A stretch of DNA of 64,000 nt from Clostridium ihumii AP5 (GCF_000612845.1 NZ_CCAT010000045.1:1-64000); one strand, 5' to 3'. Shown: positions 27,608-35,966, counted from the stretch's first letter. A program made the numbers and translations. Notes: generated from the letters alone by a model not told the origin.

Positions 27608-28395
27608 TCTTTTCTCCTCCTCTCATTCACATAATCTTTTTTCCGATTTTCACTTATTGATTGTAGAAAGTTATCTTCTTTTTGTAAAAAATCTATAGTA
27701 CTATCATAAGCACTTATAAATCTTTTAAATTCTTCTTTATCTTTAATTTCCTTTTTTACTATTATAGAAAAAGTATTATAGTCTTCACCTATGTCTATAA
27801 TTTTTCTTTCTCCAATTACCTCTAAAGATTTAAGATAATCTATAACAATTCCCCCAACATCACCTTTTTCCATAGCATATGGAAGTGACTTACTTGGTAA
27901 TTCTACAATTTCAAATGTTTCTTTAAACATTTTTTTAGCAATATCTTTTTCATAACTACGACCTTCTGATACTCCTATTTTTTTAATCTTTTCATTTTTC
28001 ATAACAACTAAATTAGAATTTTGAATTACAGGTGATACTATTTCAAATCTATTATCACTTTTTACAAATTCATTAGCTTTAGAAGAACATATTATTGCTA
28101 AATCTATAGCGTCTGAACTCAGCGCTAATTGTGTACTATTGCCTCAACAATCTTGAAAAGTATACATTTCTATACTTTCCAATTCTATATTATCTTCCCC
28201 ATACTCTTTTGCCACTTTAGACATTATTACTTGTGGTATTCCGTCTGTTACACCTATTTTTAGAGCTTTTCTAATATTGTCCTTACTATTAAATTTTGAG
28301 CATAGAATAAAACCTATGCTCAAAATAATTATTATAAGTAATATAAATCTAATTTTTACCTTCAATTTCTTTTGCCTTTGCCATCCAATCATCAT
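27565..28395 (-). CDS. saoB: ABC substrate-binding selenoprotein SaoB
   Basis: 276 residues when the TGA at 28144-28146 is read as selenocysteine (Sec84 after Cys83, in YTFQDC-Sec-GNSTQ). Both halves are in one frame with no other stop: the first half has an N-terminal membrane segment (about 16-32) and a KIGVTDGIPQ strand, the second an AIDLAIICSSKANEF strand, IGVSEGRSYEKDIAKKMF and GDVGGIVIDYL, the pattern of a type 2 periplasmic binding protein. Cys-Sec would sit at the ligand cleft. Its start overlaps the previous gene by 47 bases; a TTG at 28362 (start of KVKIRFILL) is an alternative. The 3' end overlaps saoP. Ligand inferred to be a soft metal(loid) species. Confidence 0.85.
28107..28146 (-). 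promoter_or_regulatory. Sec codon and SECIS hairpin of saoB
   Basis: TGA at 28144-28146. After 16 nt comes the stem UAGCG-CUGA pairing with UCAG-(bulged A)-CGCUA (28107-28127), topped by AGUU if the last A-U pair is open. A nine-bp helix with a single bulge and a GU-containing loop fits a bacterial SECIS well. Confidence 0.85.
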
Positions 28396-29518
28396 AGCTC
28401 ATTCCTACTGGGAATATCTTGTCTACTTTTTCTTTTATAAACGTATCAAATTCATCTGCTCCACATTCTTTTAATAATGAATTATCTATTAACGCTTTTT
28501 TGTCTACATTTTCGTAATCCCCATGCTCTACATTTTCCTTTAATCTCTTATCTACAGCACTTTCATTAACTTTCCAAGTTATAGTTCTACCTTCTTCAAC
28601 AGTCTTTTTATATACTGTTAATAGTGCTACTTCTTTTGGTACTGAATAATTCTTTGCAAATATTTCTGCTGATTCTATTGGATGTGTATATAAATATTCA
28701 ATAGATTTTGTATGTGCTAAAACTAATCTTTTTGCAACTTCTTCATGTTCCTTCATAAAGTTAGTATTTAGTGCAAAAACACAACATATTGTAGTCTCAC
28801 CATCAACACTATCAAATATTTTCATTATCTTTCCTGTTTTTTCATATTCAGCCATGGAGCCCCATGGATCACATGCTGTATATCCTTTTATTTGTCCTGT
28901 TTTTAGTGCCATGTATGCATTTTGATCACTATCAAAATTTATACCTTCATAATTTTTACCTTCTACAGGAATATTCATTTCTTTAGCCATTTGTCTCCAT
29001 GACCAACTTTTTTCAGGCTCTGTTCCTATACCTAATTTTTGTCCAATTAAATCTTTTGGCTCTTTTACATCATTAGATACAACTAAATAATATGAACCTC
29101 CATCATGATTATTTGCTGCTATTGTTATAGGTGTTCCTTTATTTATTCCACGAGTTACATTTTGGAATGATATGTATCCTGCATCCATTTGACCTGCTGA
29201 CATAGCTTGTGGAACTTTACCATTACCAGTTACTTCAACATTTAATCCTAATGCTTCATATATTCCTGCATCTTTTCCTATACATGCTGCAGTCATATGA
29301 TCGCAGTTATAATATCCTAATTTAACAGTGTAATCATCCTCTAATTTAGGAAGTTTCATATCCTTTATTGACTGAATTACTTCTGTTTCTGATGCTGAAC
29401 TACTCTGAACCGCCTTAGAATTATTATTTTTATCATTACCACTTCCACAACCTACTAACCCAGTTGTAACTCCAACTATGCAAAGCACAGCTAATAATCT
29501 TCTAACCTTTTTACTCAT
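28349..29518 (-). CDS. Cys-rich ABC substrate-binding lipoprotein
   Basis: 389 residues, lipoprotein (lipobox LVGCG, lipidated Cys24). Its body resembles nitrate/sulfonate/NMT1-type receptors (YNCDHMTAACIGKDAGIYEALG, GYISFQNVTRG, LIGQKLGIGTEPE, WGSMAEYEKTG). Unusual for the family are extra Cys: NCDHMTAAC, TACDPW, TTICCVF and KECGADEF, which could coordinate a soft metal. It lies between the Cys-Cys lipoprotein and saoB in the operon, so the permease/ATPase pair has two candidate receptors. AAGGAG precedes the ATG. I do not know a symbol for it. Confidence 0.85.
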   Translation of the reverse strand: MSKKVRRLLAVLCIVGVTTGLVGCGSGNDKNNNSKAVQSSSASETEVIQSIKDMKLPKLEDDYTVKLGYYNCDHMTAACIGKDAGIYEALGLNVEVTGNGKVPQAMSAGQMDAGYISFQNVTRGINKGTPITIAANNHDGGSYYLVVSNDVKEPKDLIGQKLGIGTEPEKSWSWRQMAKEMNIPVEGKNYEGINFDSDQNAYMALKTGQIKGYTACDPWGSMAEYEKTGKIMKIFDSVDGETTICCVFALNTNFMKEHEEVAKRLVLAHTKSIEYLYTHPIESAEIFAKNYSVPKEVALLTVYKKTVEEGRTITWKVNESAVDKRLKENVEHGDYENVDKKALIDNSLLKECGADEFDTFIKEKVDKIFPVGMSYDDWMAKAKEIEGKN

Positions 29519-29597
29519 AAAATCCTTCTCCTTATTATTAATTTATTTTTCATATATTAAATTTAAATCTAAACATTTCATACATTGTTTATCTACA

Positions 29598-30062
29598 TTA
29601 ACAACAGGAATCCATACCTTCTCCAAATAAATCTACAATTTTCATATTTTCAATTCTAAAAATTGCATATCCTATATTTCCTCTTTTTGAACCAGATACT
29701 ATAAACTCCATTTCATCTTTATTGTCTATATTTTTAAGTTTAATACTTTGATCTTCTATTGGTGCTGGTACAATATTTGTGTACTTAACGCCATCTCCAC
29801 TATCAACTAAAACAACCATTCTAGTTTCCTTTTCTTCTTTAAAAATTACAATTAAATCTTCAATATTATCATTTGTCAAATCAGCAGCTTCACATAAAAT
29901 TACTTTTCTTTCTGGAAATTCATTCTTAAAAACTTTTAAAAGTTTATTTTCATTATATTTTGAAAGAACTTCATTTTCTTTTTCTGCTTGTCCTTCACAT
30001 CCAAGTAAAAATATTGTGAATATTATTATAAATATTCCTAAAAACTTTTTCATAAATATCAT
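29598..30062 (-). CDS. saoC: Cys-Cys-COOH lipoprotein SaoC
   Basis: 154 residues. Signal peptide with LLGC (Cys22) followed by Glu/Lys-rich linker. The middle contains a repeat-like strand pattern (LTNDNIEDLIVIFKEE, MVVLVDSGDGV, DEMEFIVSGSKRGNIGYAIF) resembling FG-GAP or VCBS-like surface proteins. The protein ends exactly GMDSCC, then TAA: the last two residues are both Cys. That terminal pair is typical of the family I remember as Cys-Cys-COOH (seleno)protein SaoC, where the end may be Cys-Sec in other species; here it is cysteine only. Exported, 15 bases after the permease gene. Probably passes a thiol-bound metal species at the cell surface. Confidence 0.75.
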   Translation of the reverse strand: MIFMKKFLGIFIIIFTIFLLGCEGQAEKENEVLSKYNENKLLKVFKNEFPERKVILCEAADLTNDNIEDLIVIFKEEKETRMVVLVDSGDGVKYTNIVPAPIEDQSIKLKNIDNKDEMEFIVSGSKRGNIGYAIFRIENMKIVDLFGEGMDSCC

Positions 30063-30077
30063 CTTTGCTCCATTAAC

Positions 30078-31175
30078 TTAATTATTTTTAACTGTTCTTC
30101 TATTAATTAAAAACTTATTAAAACTTTTATAAAATGATTTTAATGCAAATAGAAATATTATAAGAGAACATAAATATTTTAGCCACATTGGGGCTATAAA
30201 CATAAATTTATTTGCAGTAGTTATAGAATTATTTACTCCATCAAAATTTAATACTGGTGTAAAGTTTGGCATAAGCATAATATTTGTTATATACCCAACA
30301 ATTAATGAAATTCCAACAACTACAGTAGAATATATAATTGCAGTTCTTTTTCCTATTATTTTATAAAGACTTATAAGTTCTGGTAAATTTGTTGCAGCTC
30401 CTGCCATTAAGAATGTTATTGCAATTCCTGGTGCTGCACCACTTGCAACTAATGCTGCTATAAACGGTATATGTCCTACTGCACATACATACATAAATGC
30501 CGCTAAAATAGTAACTCCACCTAAAGATATAACAGTTGGTTCTCCTAAATATTTTTGTATAAATTCTTGTGGAACTACATTAAATATAATAGATGCTAGT
30601 ACCATACCTAAAATAACATACTTACTTACAACTAAGGCTAGATCATTTAATGACCAACTCATACCTATTTTTATTTTTTCTAAAAAAGTTTTTTCATCTT
30701 TCACTAAAACTCTTCTTTCTATTTCTTCTTCAATTCCTGGAGCTTTTAGCTCATTACCTCCAAAGGTATTTCCTATAATTCCAATTATAATAGGAGCTAA
30801 AAATCCTGTTATAACATAAATTATTGTAATTTCTTTTCCTAAAAGTCCATAACATAATATAACTGCTACTGGATTTATCATTGGTGTTGATGTCATAAAT
30901 GCTAATGTCGGTCCAAGATAAGCACCTGAATAATACATGCTTATACCTAATGGAATTACTCCACAACTACAAATTGGTAAAAGCATTCCTGATATAGTGC
31001 TTTTTATTAATGAACTTATCTTTTTATTTCCTAAAATTTTTTGAAATTTTTCTGGTGATAAGATTTCATGTAGAAAACCCGCTAGTACAAAACTAAAAAC
31101 TAGCCATACTGATGCTCCATTTAAAATAGTCAATGATGACCAAAATAAATCTTTTAAAAATTCTAAAATAATCAT
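30078..31175 (-). CDS. saoE: DUF318/ArsP-like efflux permease SaoE
   Basis: 365 residues, about eight to ten membrane helices. LLPICSCGVIPLG (Cys69 and Cys71) is the hallmark of the DUF318 permeases, whose member ArsP exports trivalent organoarsenicals, and a second conserved block VCAVGHIPFIAALVASG also carries Cys. Its ATG shares one base with the saoT stop (TAATG), and GGGG lies upstream, so it is translationally coupled to saoT. Role in the locus: export of a toxic organometal(loid) or its product. Direction and substrate are inferred from the family. Confidence 0.82.
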   Translation of the reverse strand: MIILEFLKDLFWSSLTILNGASVWLVFSFVLAGFLHEILSPEKFQKILGNKKISSLIKSTISGMLLPICSCGVIPLGISMYYSGAYLGPTLAFMTSTPMINPVAVILCYGLLGKEITIIYVITGFLAPIIIGIIGNTFGGNELKAPGIEEEIERRVLVKDEKTFLEKIKIGMSWSLNDLALVVSKYVILGMVLASIIFNVVPQEFIQKYLGEPTVISLGGVTILAAFMYVCAVGHIPFIAALVASGAAPGIAITFLMAGAATNLPELISLYKIIGKRTAIIYSTVVVGISLIVGYITNIMLMPNFTPVLNFDGVNNSITTANKFMFIAPMWLKYLCSLIIFLFALKSFYKSFNKFLINRRTVKNN

Positions 31176-31432
31176 TAAATATTCCCCACAATACTCATAA
31201 AAGTTTTTTCAACAGTAGATTTATTAACATTATCTATAACTTTTTTTTCATCTACTATTAAAACACTTTTATTAAACATTCCATATTTTCTTATATAATC
31301 GAAGTCTTTTCCCGCTTTATATATTTTAACGTCTACATGATCTTTATATTTTTTTCCTAACTCTTCAACGAAGGGTGTAAGTGTATCACATCATGCACAT
31401 ACATTTATAAATTCAATTAAATTCTTCTTCAT
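31175..31432 (-). CDS. saoT: Thioredoxin-like selenoprotein SaoT
   Basis: 85 residues when the TGA at 31391-31393 is read as selenocysteine; a stop there would leave only 13 residues. Starts MKKNLIEFINVC, then Ala-Sec-Cys: a C-A-Sec-C redox motif (Cys12, Sec14, Cys15) in the place of thioredoxin CxxC. The rest (TPFVEELGKKYKDHVDVKIY, then YIRKYGMFNKSVLIVDEKKV) follows the small thioredoxin fold found in redox-active metal-cassette proteins. AGGAGGT is six bases before the ATG. First gene of the operon behind a clear promoter. Likely reduces or hands over thiols to the other Sec/Cys proteins. Confidence 0.88.
31356..31393 (-). promoter_or_regulatory. Sec codon and SECIS hairpin of saoT
   Basis: TGA at 31391-31393. 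After 9 nt, CUUA pairs with UAGG (one G-U), an internal loop follows, then CUUC pairs with GAAG around the loop GUU (31363-31373). The loop starts about 21 nt after the TGA. Weaker than the other three because of the internal loop. Confidence 0.7.
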
Positions 31433-31551
31433 TAATATTACCTCCTATTTCTTGTAATCCATGAACCATTTTACATTGTTCAACATATTTTTACTATAAT
31501 TATTGTTTTTACTAATAAAAGACAAAATACTATTTGTAATTTAAATACATA

Positions 31552-31581
31552 ATTGTATAATTATTTGAATTGCAATTCAAA
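31552..31581 (-). promoter_or_regulatory. Promoter and palindromic operator of the selenoprotein operon
   Basis: On the minus strand TTGAAT, a 17-nt spacer, then TACAAT: a good sigma-A promoter about 130 bases before saoT. The perfect 18-bp palindrome TTTGAATTGCAATTCAAA (31564-31581) covers the -35 and part of the spacer, so a bound regulator would block RNA polymerase. Confidence 0.65.
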
Positions 31582-31610
31582 TTAAATTTTATTATATTTT
31601 TATATAAATA

Positions 31611-31650
31611 ATAGAGGCTATAGATAAATTCCATATCTATAGCCTCTAAT
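31611..31650 (-). terminator. ldh terminator
   Basis: TAGAGGCTATAGATA pairs with TATCTATAGCCTCTA, the strongest stem in this area, directly past the ldh stop. It isolates the selenoprotein operon from ldh. Confidence 0.9.
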
Positions 31651-32607
31651 TTAATATTTTAATTTACTTATATATTCTTTTATAACACTTTCAGAGTTTT
31701 TAAGTTTTTTCTTTTCATTCTCTTCCATTTCTAGTTCAATAATTCTTTCTACACCATCTTTTCCTATTATACTTGGTACACCCATGTATATATCCTCAAC
31801 CTCATATTCACCTTCTATTAATGTAGATACTGGAATAACTTTTTTCTCATCATGGAATATAGATTTTAATATTCCAACTACAGTTGAACCTATTCCATAA
31901 TAAGTGCTACCTTTTCCATTTATTATCTCCCAACCAGCTTTAGCAGTTTCTTCTACAATTCCTTCTAACTCTTCTTCTGTAAATTTCTTTTTACTCTCTG
32001 TAAATTTAAAGAAAGATTCACCTGCAACTGTTACTCTTGACCATGGAACCATTTGTGAATCTCCATGTTCACCTAATGCAAATGCTTGTATAGATCTTGT
32101 GTCTATTCCTCCTAATTTTTCTGAAATAATAGACTTAAGTCTAGCAGTATCTAGAGCTGTTCCTGTACCAATTACTTTATTTTTAGAGAATCCTGATAGC
32201 TTCCATATATAATATGAAATTATATCTACTGGATTAGATGCAACTATAAAAAATCCATTAAATCCACTATTAATTATAGGATTAACTATAGACTTGCAAA
32301 TTTTTGCACTTACATCTAAAGTATCTAGCCTTGTTTGTCCTTCTTTTGGAGCAGGTCCCGCTGTTATAACTACAGCATCCACATCTTTACAATCTTCATA
32401 AGATCCTACTCTAACTTTTGTTCTTAGTGACATATATTCTACAGCATGCATTAAATCTAATGCCTCACTTTTAGCTCTATCTTTATTTATATCTATCATT
32501 ATAACTTCTTCACATACACATTGATTAATTAAAGCATAAGCACAACTAGAACCTACTAATCCAGTTCCTACTATAGCTACTTTTCTAGATTTTATTGACA
32601 TATCCAT
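31651..32607 (-). CDS. ldh: L-lactate dehydrogenase
   Basis: 318 residues. NAD-binding VAIVGTGLVGSSCAYAL, the DTARLKS segment with the substrate Arg region and the active site LGEHGDSQMVPWS are intact. Reduces pyruvate to lactate to re-oxidise NADH. Start ATG at 32607; an ATG two codons later also fits. Three TTGTTA-type Rex half-site pairs upstream suggest repression when NADH is low. Single gene with own terminator. Confidence 0.95.
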   Translation of the reverse strand: MDMSIKSRKVAIVGTGLVGSSCAYALINQCVCEEVIMIDINKDRAKSEALDLMHAVEYMSLRTKVRVGSYEDCKDVDAVVITAGPAPKEGQTRLDTLDVSAKICKSIVNPIINSGFNGFFIVASNPVDIISYYIWKLSGFSKNKVIGTGTALDTARLKSIISEKLGGIDTRSIQAFALGEHGDSQMVPWSRVTVAGESFFKFTESKKKFTEEELEGIVEETAKAGWEIINGKGSTYYGIGSTVVGILKSIFHDEKKVIPVSTLIEGEYEVEDIYMGVPSIIGKDGVERIIELEMEENEKKKLKNSESVIKEYISKLKY

Positions 32608-32650
32608 CTCTCTCTTTCTAAAATACTAAAATTATATATGCATATACAAT

Positions 32651-32668
32651 TTGTTAATTTTTTATCAA
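32651..32668 (-). promoter_or_regulatory. Rex-type operator upstream of ldh
   Basis: TTGTTAATTTTTTATCAA differs from the Rex consensus TTGTTAANNNNTTAACAA at one position. Two weaker TTGTTA-starting matches follow at 32735-32752 and 32765-32782. Confidence 0.65.
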
Positions 32669-32897
32669 TCTATTCGAAAAAATTTTTCCCATTTCAAAAT
32701 TAATTTATTTATATAATACACCTTAAATTCATATTTGTTAATACATTATCTTATTTTCGCAATTTTGTTAATATTTTTTCACAATAAATGCCAATAAAAC
32801 TGTGAAATTTATACTTAAATATAATTATTTTTTTAACAATCTTTTTTATATCATTTTATGGCTAAGCTTTAATTAAATAGTTATGAATTGATATAAA

Positions 32898-32932
32898 AAA
32901 GTAGGTGTATTCCTGTTATACACCTACTTTTC
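32898..32932 (-). terminator. LysR gene terminator
   Basis: AAAAGTAGGTGTAT pairs with ATACACCTACTTTT around a seven-base loop; it overlaps the end of the LysR gene by one base. Confidence 0.85.
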
Positions 32933-33828
32933 TATTTAGCTTTTTTCTTTTCTGAATATGCTATTAATTTTTCTATAAAAACTTCTGTTGCTCTTGATTT
33001 CATTATATCCCTTGGTAATATATACGAAAAATGTCTCTTATATTCACCATCTAATTCTACTACAGAAAGTTCATCATTTTTAACACCATCTTCTGTAACA
33101 TAATTAGATATTAATGTTATTCCTAAATTGTTTTTTACAGCTTCTTTTATTGCACAATTACTACCTAAAACCATCATACTTTTAGGTGTTATTTCTTTAG
33201 TGGTTAAAAACATGTCTAAATACTCTCTAGTTCCTGAACCACGCTCTCTTGCTATCCAGTTTTGTTTTTGTAAATTGTCATAAGAAAATTTTTGTTTAGT
33301 AAGTTCATGATTAAATGATGTCATTATTACCATTCTATCTTCTAAAAAATATTTTTGTTTAAAATCTACTGAAGGAGCTACCCCTTCAATTAAACCTATA
33401 TCGAGCTTCATACTCTTTATTTTTTCACAAATATTTGCAGTATTCTCTATTATAACTTCAAATTCAACTTCAGGATATTCTTTTGAAAACTGAGCTAAAA
33501 ATGTTGGCAAAAAATACTCACCTATAGTAAAACTTGCTCCTACCTTTAAATGTCCCTTCACAGTTTTAGATATATTTTTAAGTTCATCTTTAGTATTATC
33601 TATAAGCTTTAATATTTCTTTTGCTCTTTTGTAAAGTAAATATCCATCTTCTGTTATAGATATACTCTTTTGCTTTATAGATCGTGTTATAAGCTTAGCA
33701 TTAAAATACTCTTCTAAATTTTTTATATGTACACTTACACTTGGTTGCGATAAATTTATACTTTCACCTGCCTTTGTAAAATTTTCATATTCTACAACAG
33801 CTATAAAAGTCTTTAACTCTTCTAACAT
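32932..33828 (-). CDS. LysR family regulator, CysL-like
   Basis: 298 residues from the ATG at 33828, with GGAGGT just upstream; the longer frame has no binding site. N-terminal winged helix (LKTFIAVVEYENFTKAGESI, LSQPSVSVHIKNLEEYF) followed by the periplasmic-binding-like effector domain. The overall pattern (KTFIAV...NFTKA, LITRS...ITEDGYLLY) resembles CysL/YwfK regulators of sulfur metabolism. It lies upstream of ldh in the same direction but with a strong terminator between. It could be the regulator of the nearby selenoprotein operon; there is no direct evidence. A repeat copy lies directly upstream. Confidence 0.85.
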   Translation of the reverse strand: MLEELKTFIAVVEYENFTKAGESINLSQPSVSVHIKNLEEYFNAKLITRSIKQKSISITEDGYLLYKRAKEILKLIDNTKDELKNISKTVKGHLKVGASFTIGEYFLPTFLAQFSKEYPEVEFEVIIENTANICEKIKSMKLDIGLIEGVAPSVDFKQKYFLEDRMVIMTSFNHELTKQKFSYDNLQKQNWIARERGSGTREYLDMFLTTKEITPKSMMVLGSNCAIKEAVKNNLGITLISNYVTEDGVKNDELSVVELDGEYKRHFSYILPRDIMKSRATEVFIEKLIAYSEKKKAK

Positions 33829-33848
33829 CTTTACCTCCAAAACTTTAT

Positions 33849-34152
33849 TATATGGTTCCAATTTCAAATCAAAAATAATATATTTGTGAAATGATACTAT
33901 TAGCATTACAGTTTATTCCTATTTTTATATTTGGAACCAAGTAAGAAGTAAGAGTGAATAGTGAAAAGTTATGGTTGATATTACTCACTTTGTTCCTAAT
34001 ATTTTAAAATAGAAATACTTAAAAACTACGTTTTTATATTGTTTTCAATTAATTTGCTGCGCAAATTTAATAAAAAATCATTATTTAAAATTTAGAATTA
34101 CAATTCTAAACTTAAACATCAATAACTTAAAGTTTCAACTTGGATTCCTATA
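33849..34152 (+). repeat. Dispersed MITE-like repeat, copy E
   Basis: From TATATGGTTCCAATTTC to CAACTTGGATTCCTATA. Internal blocks: ATTTGGAACCAAGTAAG, GTGAATAGTGAAAAGTTATGG, ACTACGTTTTTATATTG and AATTTGCTGCGCAAATT. Directly upstream of the LysR gene. Confidence 0.85.
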
Positions 34153-34269
34153 TAGGGTATTATATAGGGAAACAAGCTCGAATTCAAAACTATTTTTTCA
34201 GTTGTAAATATATTGCTTTCAAAAGAAATACTTATTATAAAATGATTCCGAGCTAGTCTCACTATTAAG
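34153..34269. repeat. Remnant of the MITE family between copies E and F
   Basis: Begins TATAGGGTATTATATAGGG, then AACAAGCTCGAATTC and TCAGTTGTAAATATATTGC. Looks like overlapping repeat ends with a scrambled core. Confidence 0.4.
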
Positions 34270-34609
34270 AGTATCCAAGTTCAAATTTTAAATAACATCT
34301 TTCTCAAATGATATTATTAAGCTTACAGTTTATTTCTATTTTTATATTTGGAACCAAGTAAGAGTTAAGAGTGAAAAGTGAAAAGTTATAGTTGATATTA
34401 CTCACTTCGCTTTTAATATCTAAAAATAGAAATGCTTAAAAACTACGTTTTTATATTGTTTTCAATTAATTTGCTTAGTAAATTTAATAAAAAATCATTA
34501 TTTAAAATTGGAAGTCCAATTTTTACATTCACTTTCAATTTTCCATTAAATTAATTAGAATTCTCAACTGAAATAAAAATAATTTCATTTTTTAAATTGT
34601 TTCCTTATA
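34270..34609 (+). repeat. Dispersed MITE-like repeat, copy F
   Basis: Starts AGTATCCAAGTTCAAATT and ends AAATTGTTTCCTTATAA. Shares TATTTGGAACCAAGTAAGAG, TCACTTCGCTTTTAATATC and ACTACGTTTTTATATTG with copies A and E. Ends a few bases before the dsdA stop codon. Confidence 0.8.
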
Positions 34610-34613
34610 AACT

Positions 34614-35966
34614 TTATAAATTTTTAGCAATATTATATCCTTTAGTAAGATAATCATTCATTATATTTTCTGGAACCATATTTCCTCCTGTTGCCCAAAC
34701 AATATGCGTACTACTTTCCATAATATTAGTAAGATTTCTTGCATTTATATATTTATTTCCTTCTGGTGATTGATTTAATTTTATTGGACCTATAAAACCA
34801 GTTAATGCTGAAGGTTCTAACCTTAATTCTTCTACTTCATTTGCATAAAATAATAACTTATATAATTGCGAATCATCTACAGTATAAATTCCACTTATTT
34901 CTTTTTCTAAAATCTTTCCTACAAATCCAGATGGCTTTCCTACTGCTAATCCATCTGCATCTGTTATATTGTCTATGCCATATCTTTTTACATTCACTTT
35001 ATCATGCATTCCAGTCATAAATCCTAAAAGCATACAAGGTGAATGAGTTGGTTCTGCAAAAAAGCAATGCACATTTTCCTTAAATATTCTTTTTAATCCG
35101 AAAGTTATTCCACCTGGTGCTCCCCCTACACCACAAGGTAAATATACAAACAATGGATGATTGCTATCTACTTTTATATTTTTTTCTTCTAATTGATTTT
35201 TCAACCTTAATGCAGCTACTGAATATCCTAAAAATAAATCTCTAGAATTTTCATCATCTACGAAATGACTATTTTTATGCTTTTTAAATTCATTTCTTGC
35301 AAACCTTACTGTAGTGCTATAATCACCATCATGTTCTACAACTTTAGCTCCGATATTTCTTAGTAAATCTTTTTTCCACTTCTTTGCATCCTTAGACATA
35401 TGAACTCTTACATTAAATCCAAACTTTTTAGAAATAATGCCAATACTTAATCCTAAATTTCCTGTAGATGCTACTACAATACTAAACTTTGAAAAAAATT
35501 TCTTAAACTCATCATTATTAAGTTTTTTATAATTATCCTCAATACTAATCATATTTCTTTCCAAAACTAAGCTTTCTGCATATTTTAAAACTTCATAAAT
35601 TCCACCTCTAGCTTTTATAGAACCAGATATAGGCAAATTATTATCACATTTACAGTATAATTCACCTTTAATTTTAACTTCATATAGCTCCTCTAGCTTA
35701 CTCTTCATTTTATCTATTTTTATAAGAGTAGATTCTATTATTCCTTTGCTATTTTTAGTTTCTGGAAAAGCTTCTTCTATAAATGGTGCAAATCTTTCAA
35801 ACCTTCTTTCAGCATCTAAAATCTCTTCTAAACTAATTTCTAGATTTTTATAATCATCATTATATTTATCATTACACCAAAACACTTCGTTCATACTTAT
35901 TAAATTATTGAATTTTGCACATTTGTTATTTATATTATCCATTTTAAAACTATTCAAACTCACCAT
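34614..35966 (-). CDS. dsdA: D-serine dehydratase
   Basis: 450 residues, the usual DsdA length, a fold type II PLP enzyme making pyruvate and ammonia from D-serine. [13 protein letters not shown] holds the PLP lysine, [13 protein letters not shown] the substrate loop and [16 protein letters not shown] the phosphate-binding glycine loop. The region [15 protein letters not shown] is also typical. The gene stands alone; there is no linked dsdC or dsdX. The end abuts a repeat, so its terminator is probably inside that repeat. Confidence 0.93.
   Translation of the reverse strand: MVSLNSFKMDNINNKCAKFNNLISMNEVFWCNDKYNDDYKNLEISLEEILDAERRFERFAPFIEEAFPETKNSKGIIESTLIKIDKMKSKLEELYEVKIKGELYCKCDNNLPISGSIKARGGIYEVLKYAESLVLERNMISIEDNYKKLNNDEFKKFFSKFSIVVASTGNLGLSIGIISKKFGFNVRVHMSKDAKKWKKDLLRNIGAKVVEHDGDYSTTVRFARNEFKKHKNSHFVDDENSRDLFLGYSVAALRLKNQLEEKNIKVDSNHPLFVYLPCGVGGAPGGITFGLKRIFKENVHCFFAEPTHSPCMLLGFMTGMHDKVNVKRYGIDNITDADGLAVGKPSGFVGKILEKEISGIYTVDDSQLYKLLFYANEVEELRLEPSALTGFIGPIKLNQSPEGNKYINARNLTNIMESSTHIVWATGGNMVPENIMNDYLTKGYNIAKNL

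Noticed and set aside
27565-28002. Independent gene starting at the internal ATG 28002
   Set aside because: It has no ribosome binding site and lacks the first lobe of the binding fold; it is the second part of saoB.
25367-28395. Three pseudogenes caused by nonsense mutations (lyase, permease, binding protein)
   Set aside because: All interruptions are TGA, none is a frameshift, coding quality is unchanged after each, overlaps with next genes only make sense with read-through, and each has a hairpin in SECIS position.
25367-31432. TGA read as tryptophan (altered genetic code)
   Set aside because: TGA is used as an ordinary stop by other genes here (for example the saoP stop at 26798-26800), and the positions fit Cys/Sec, not Trp.
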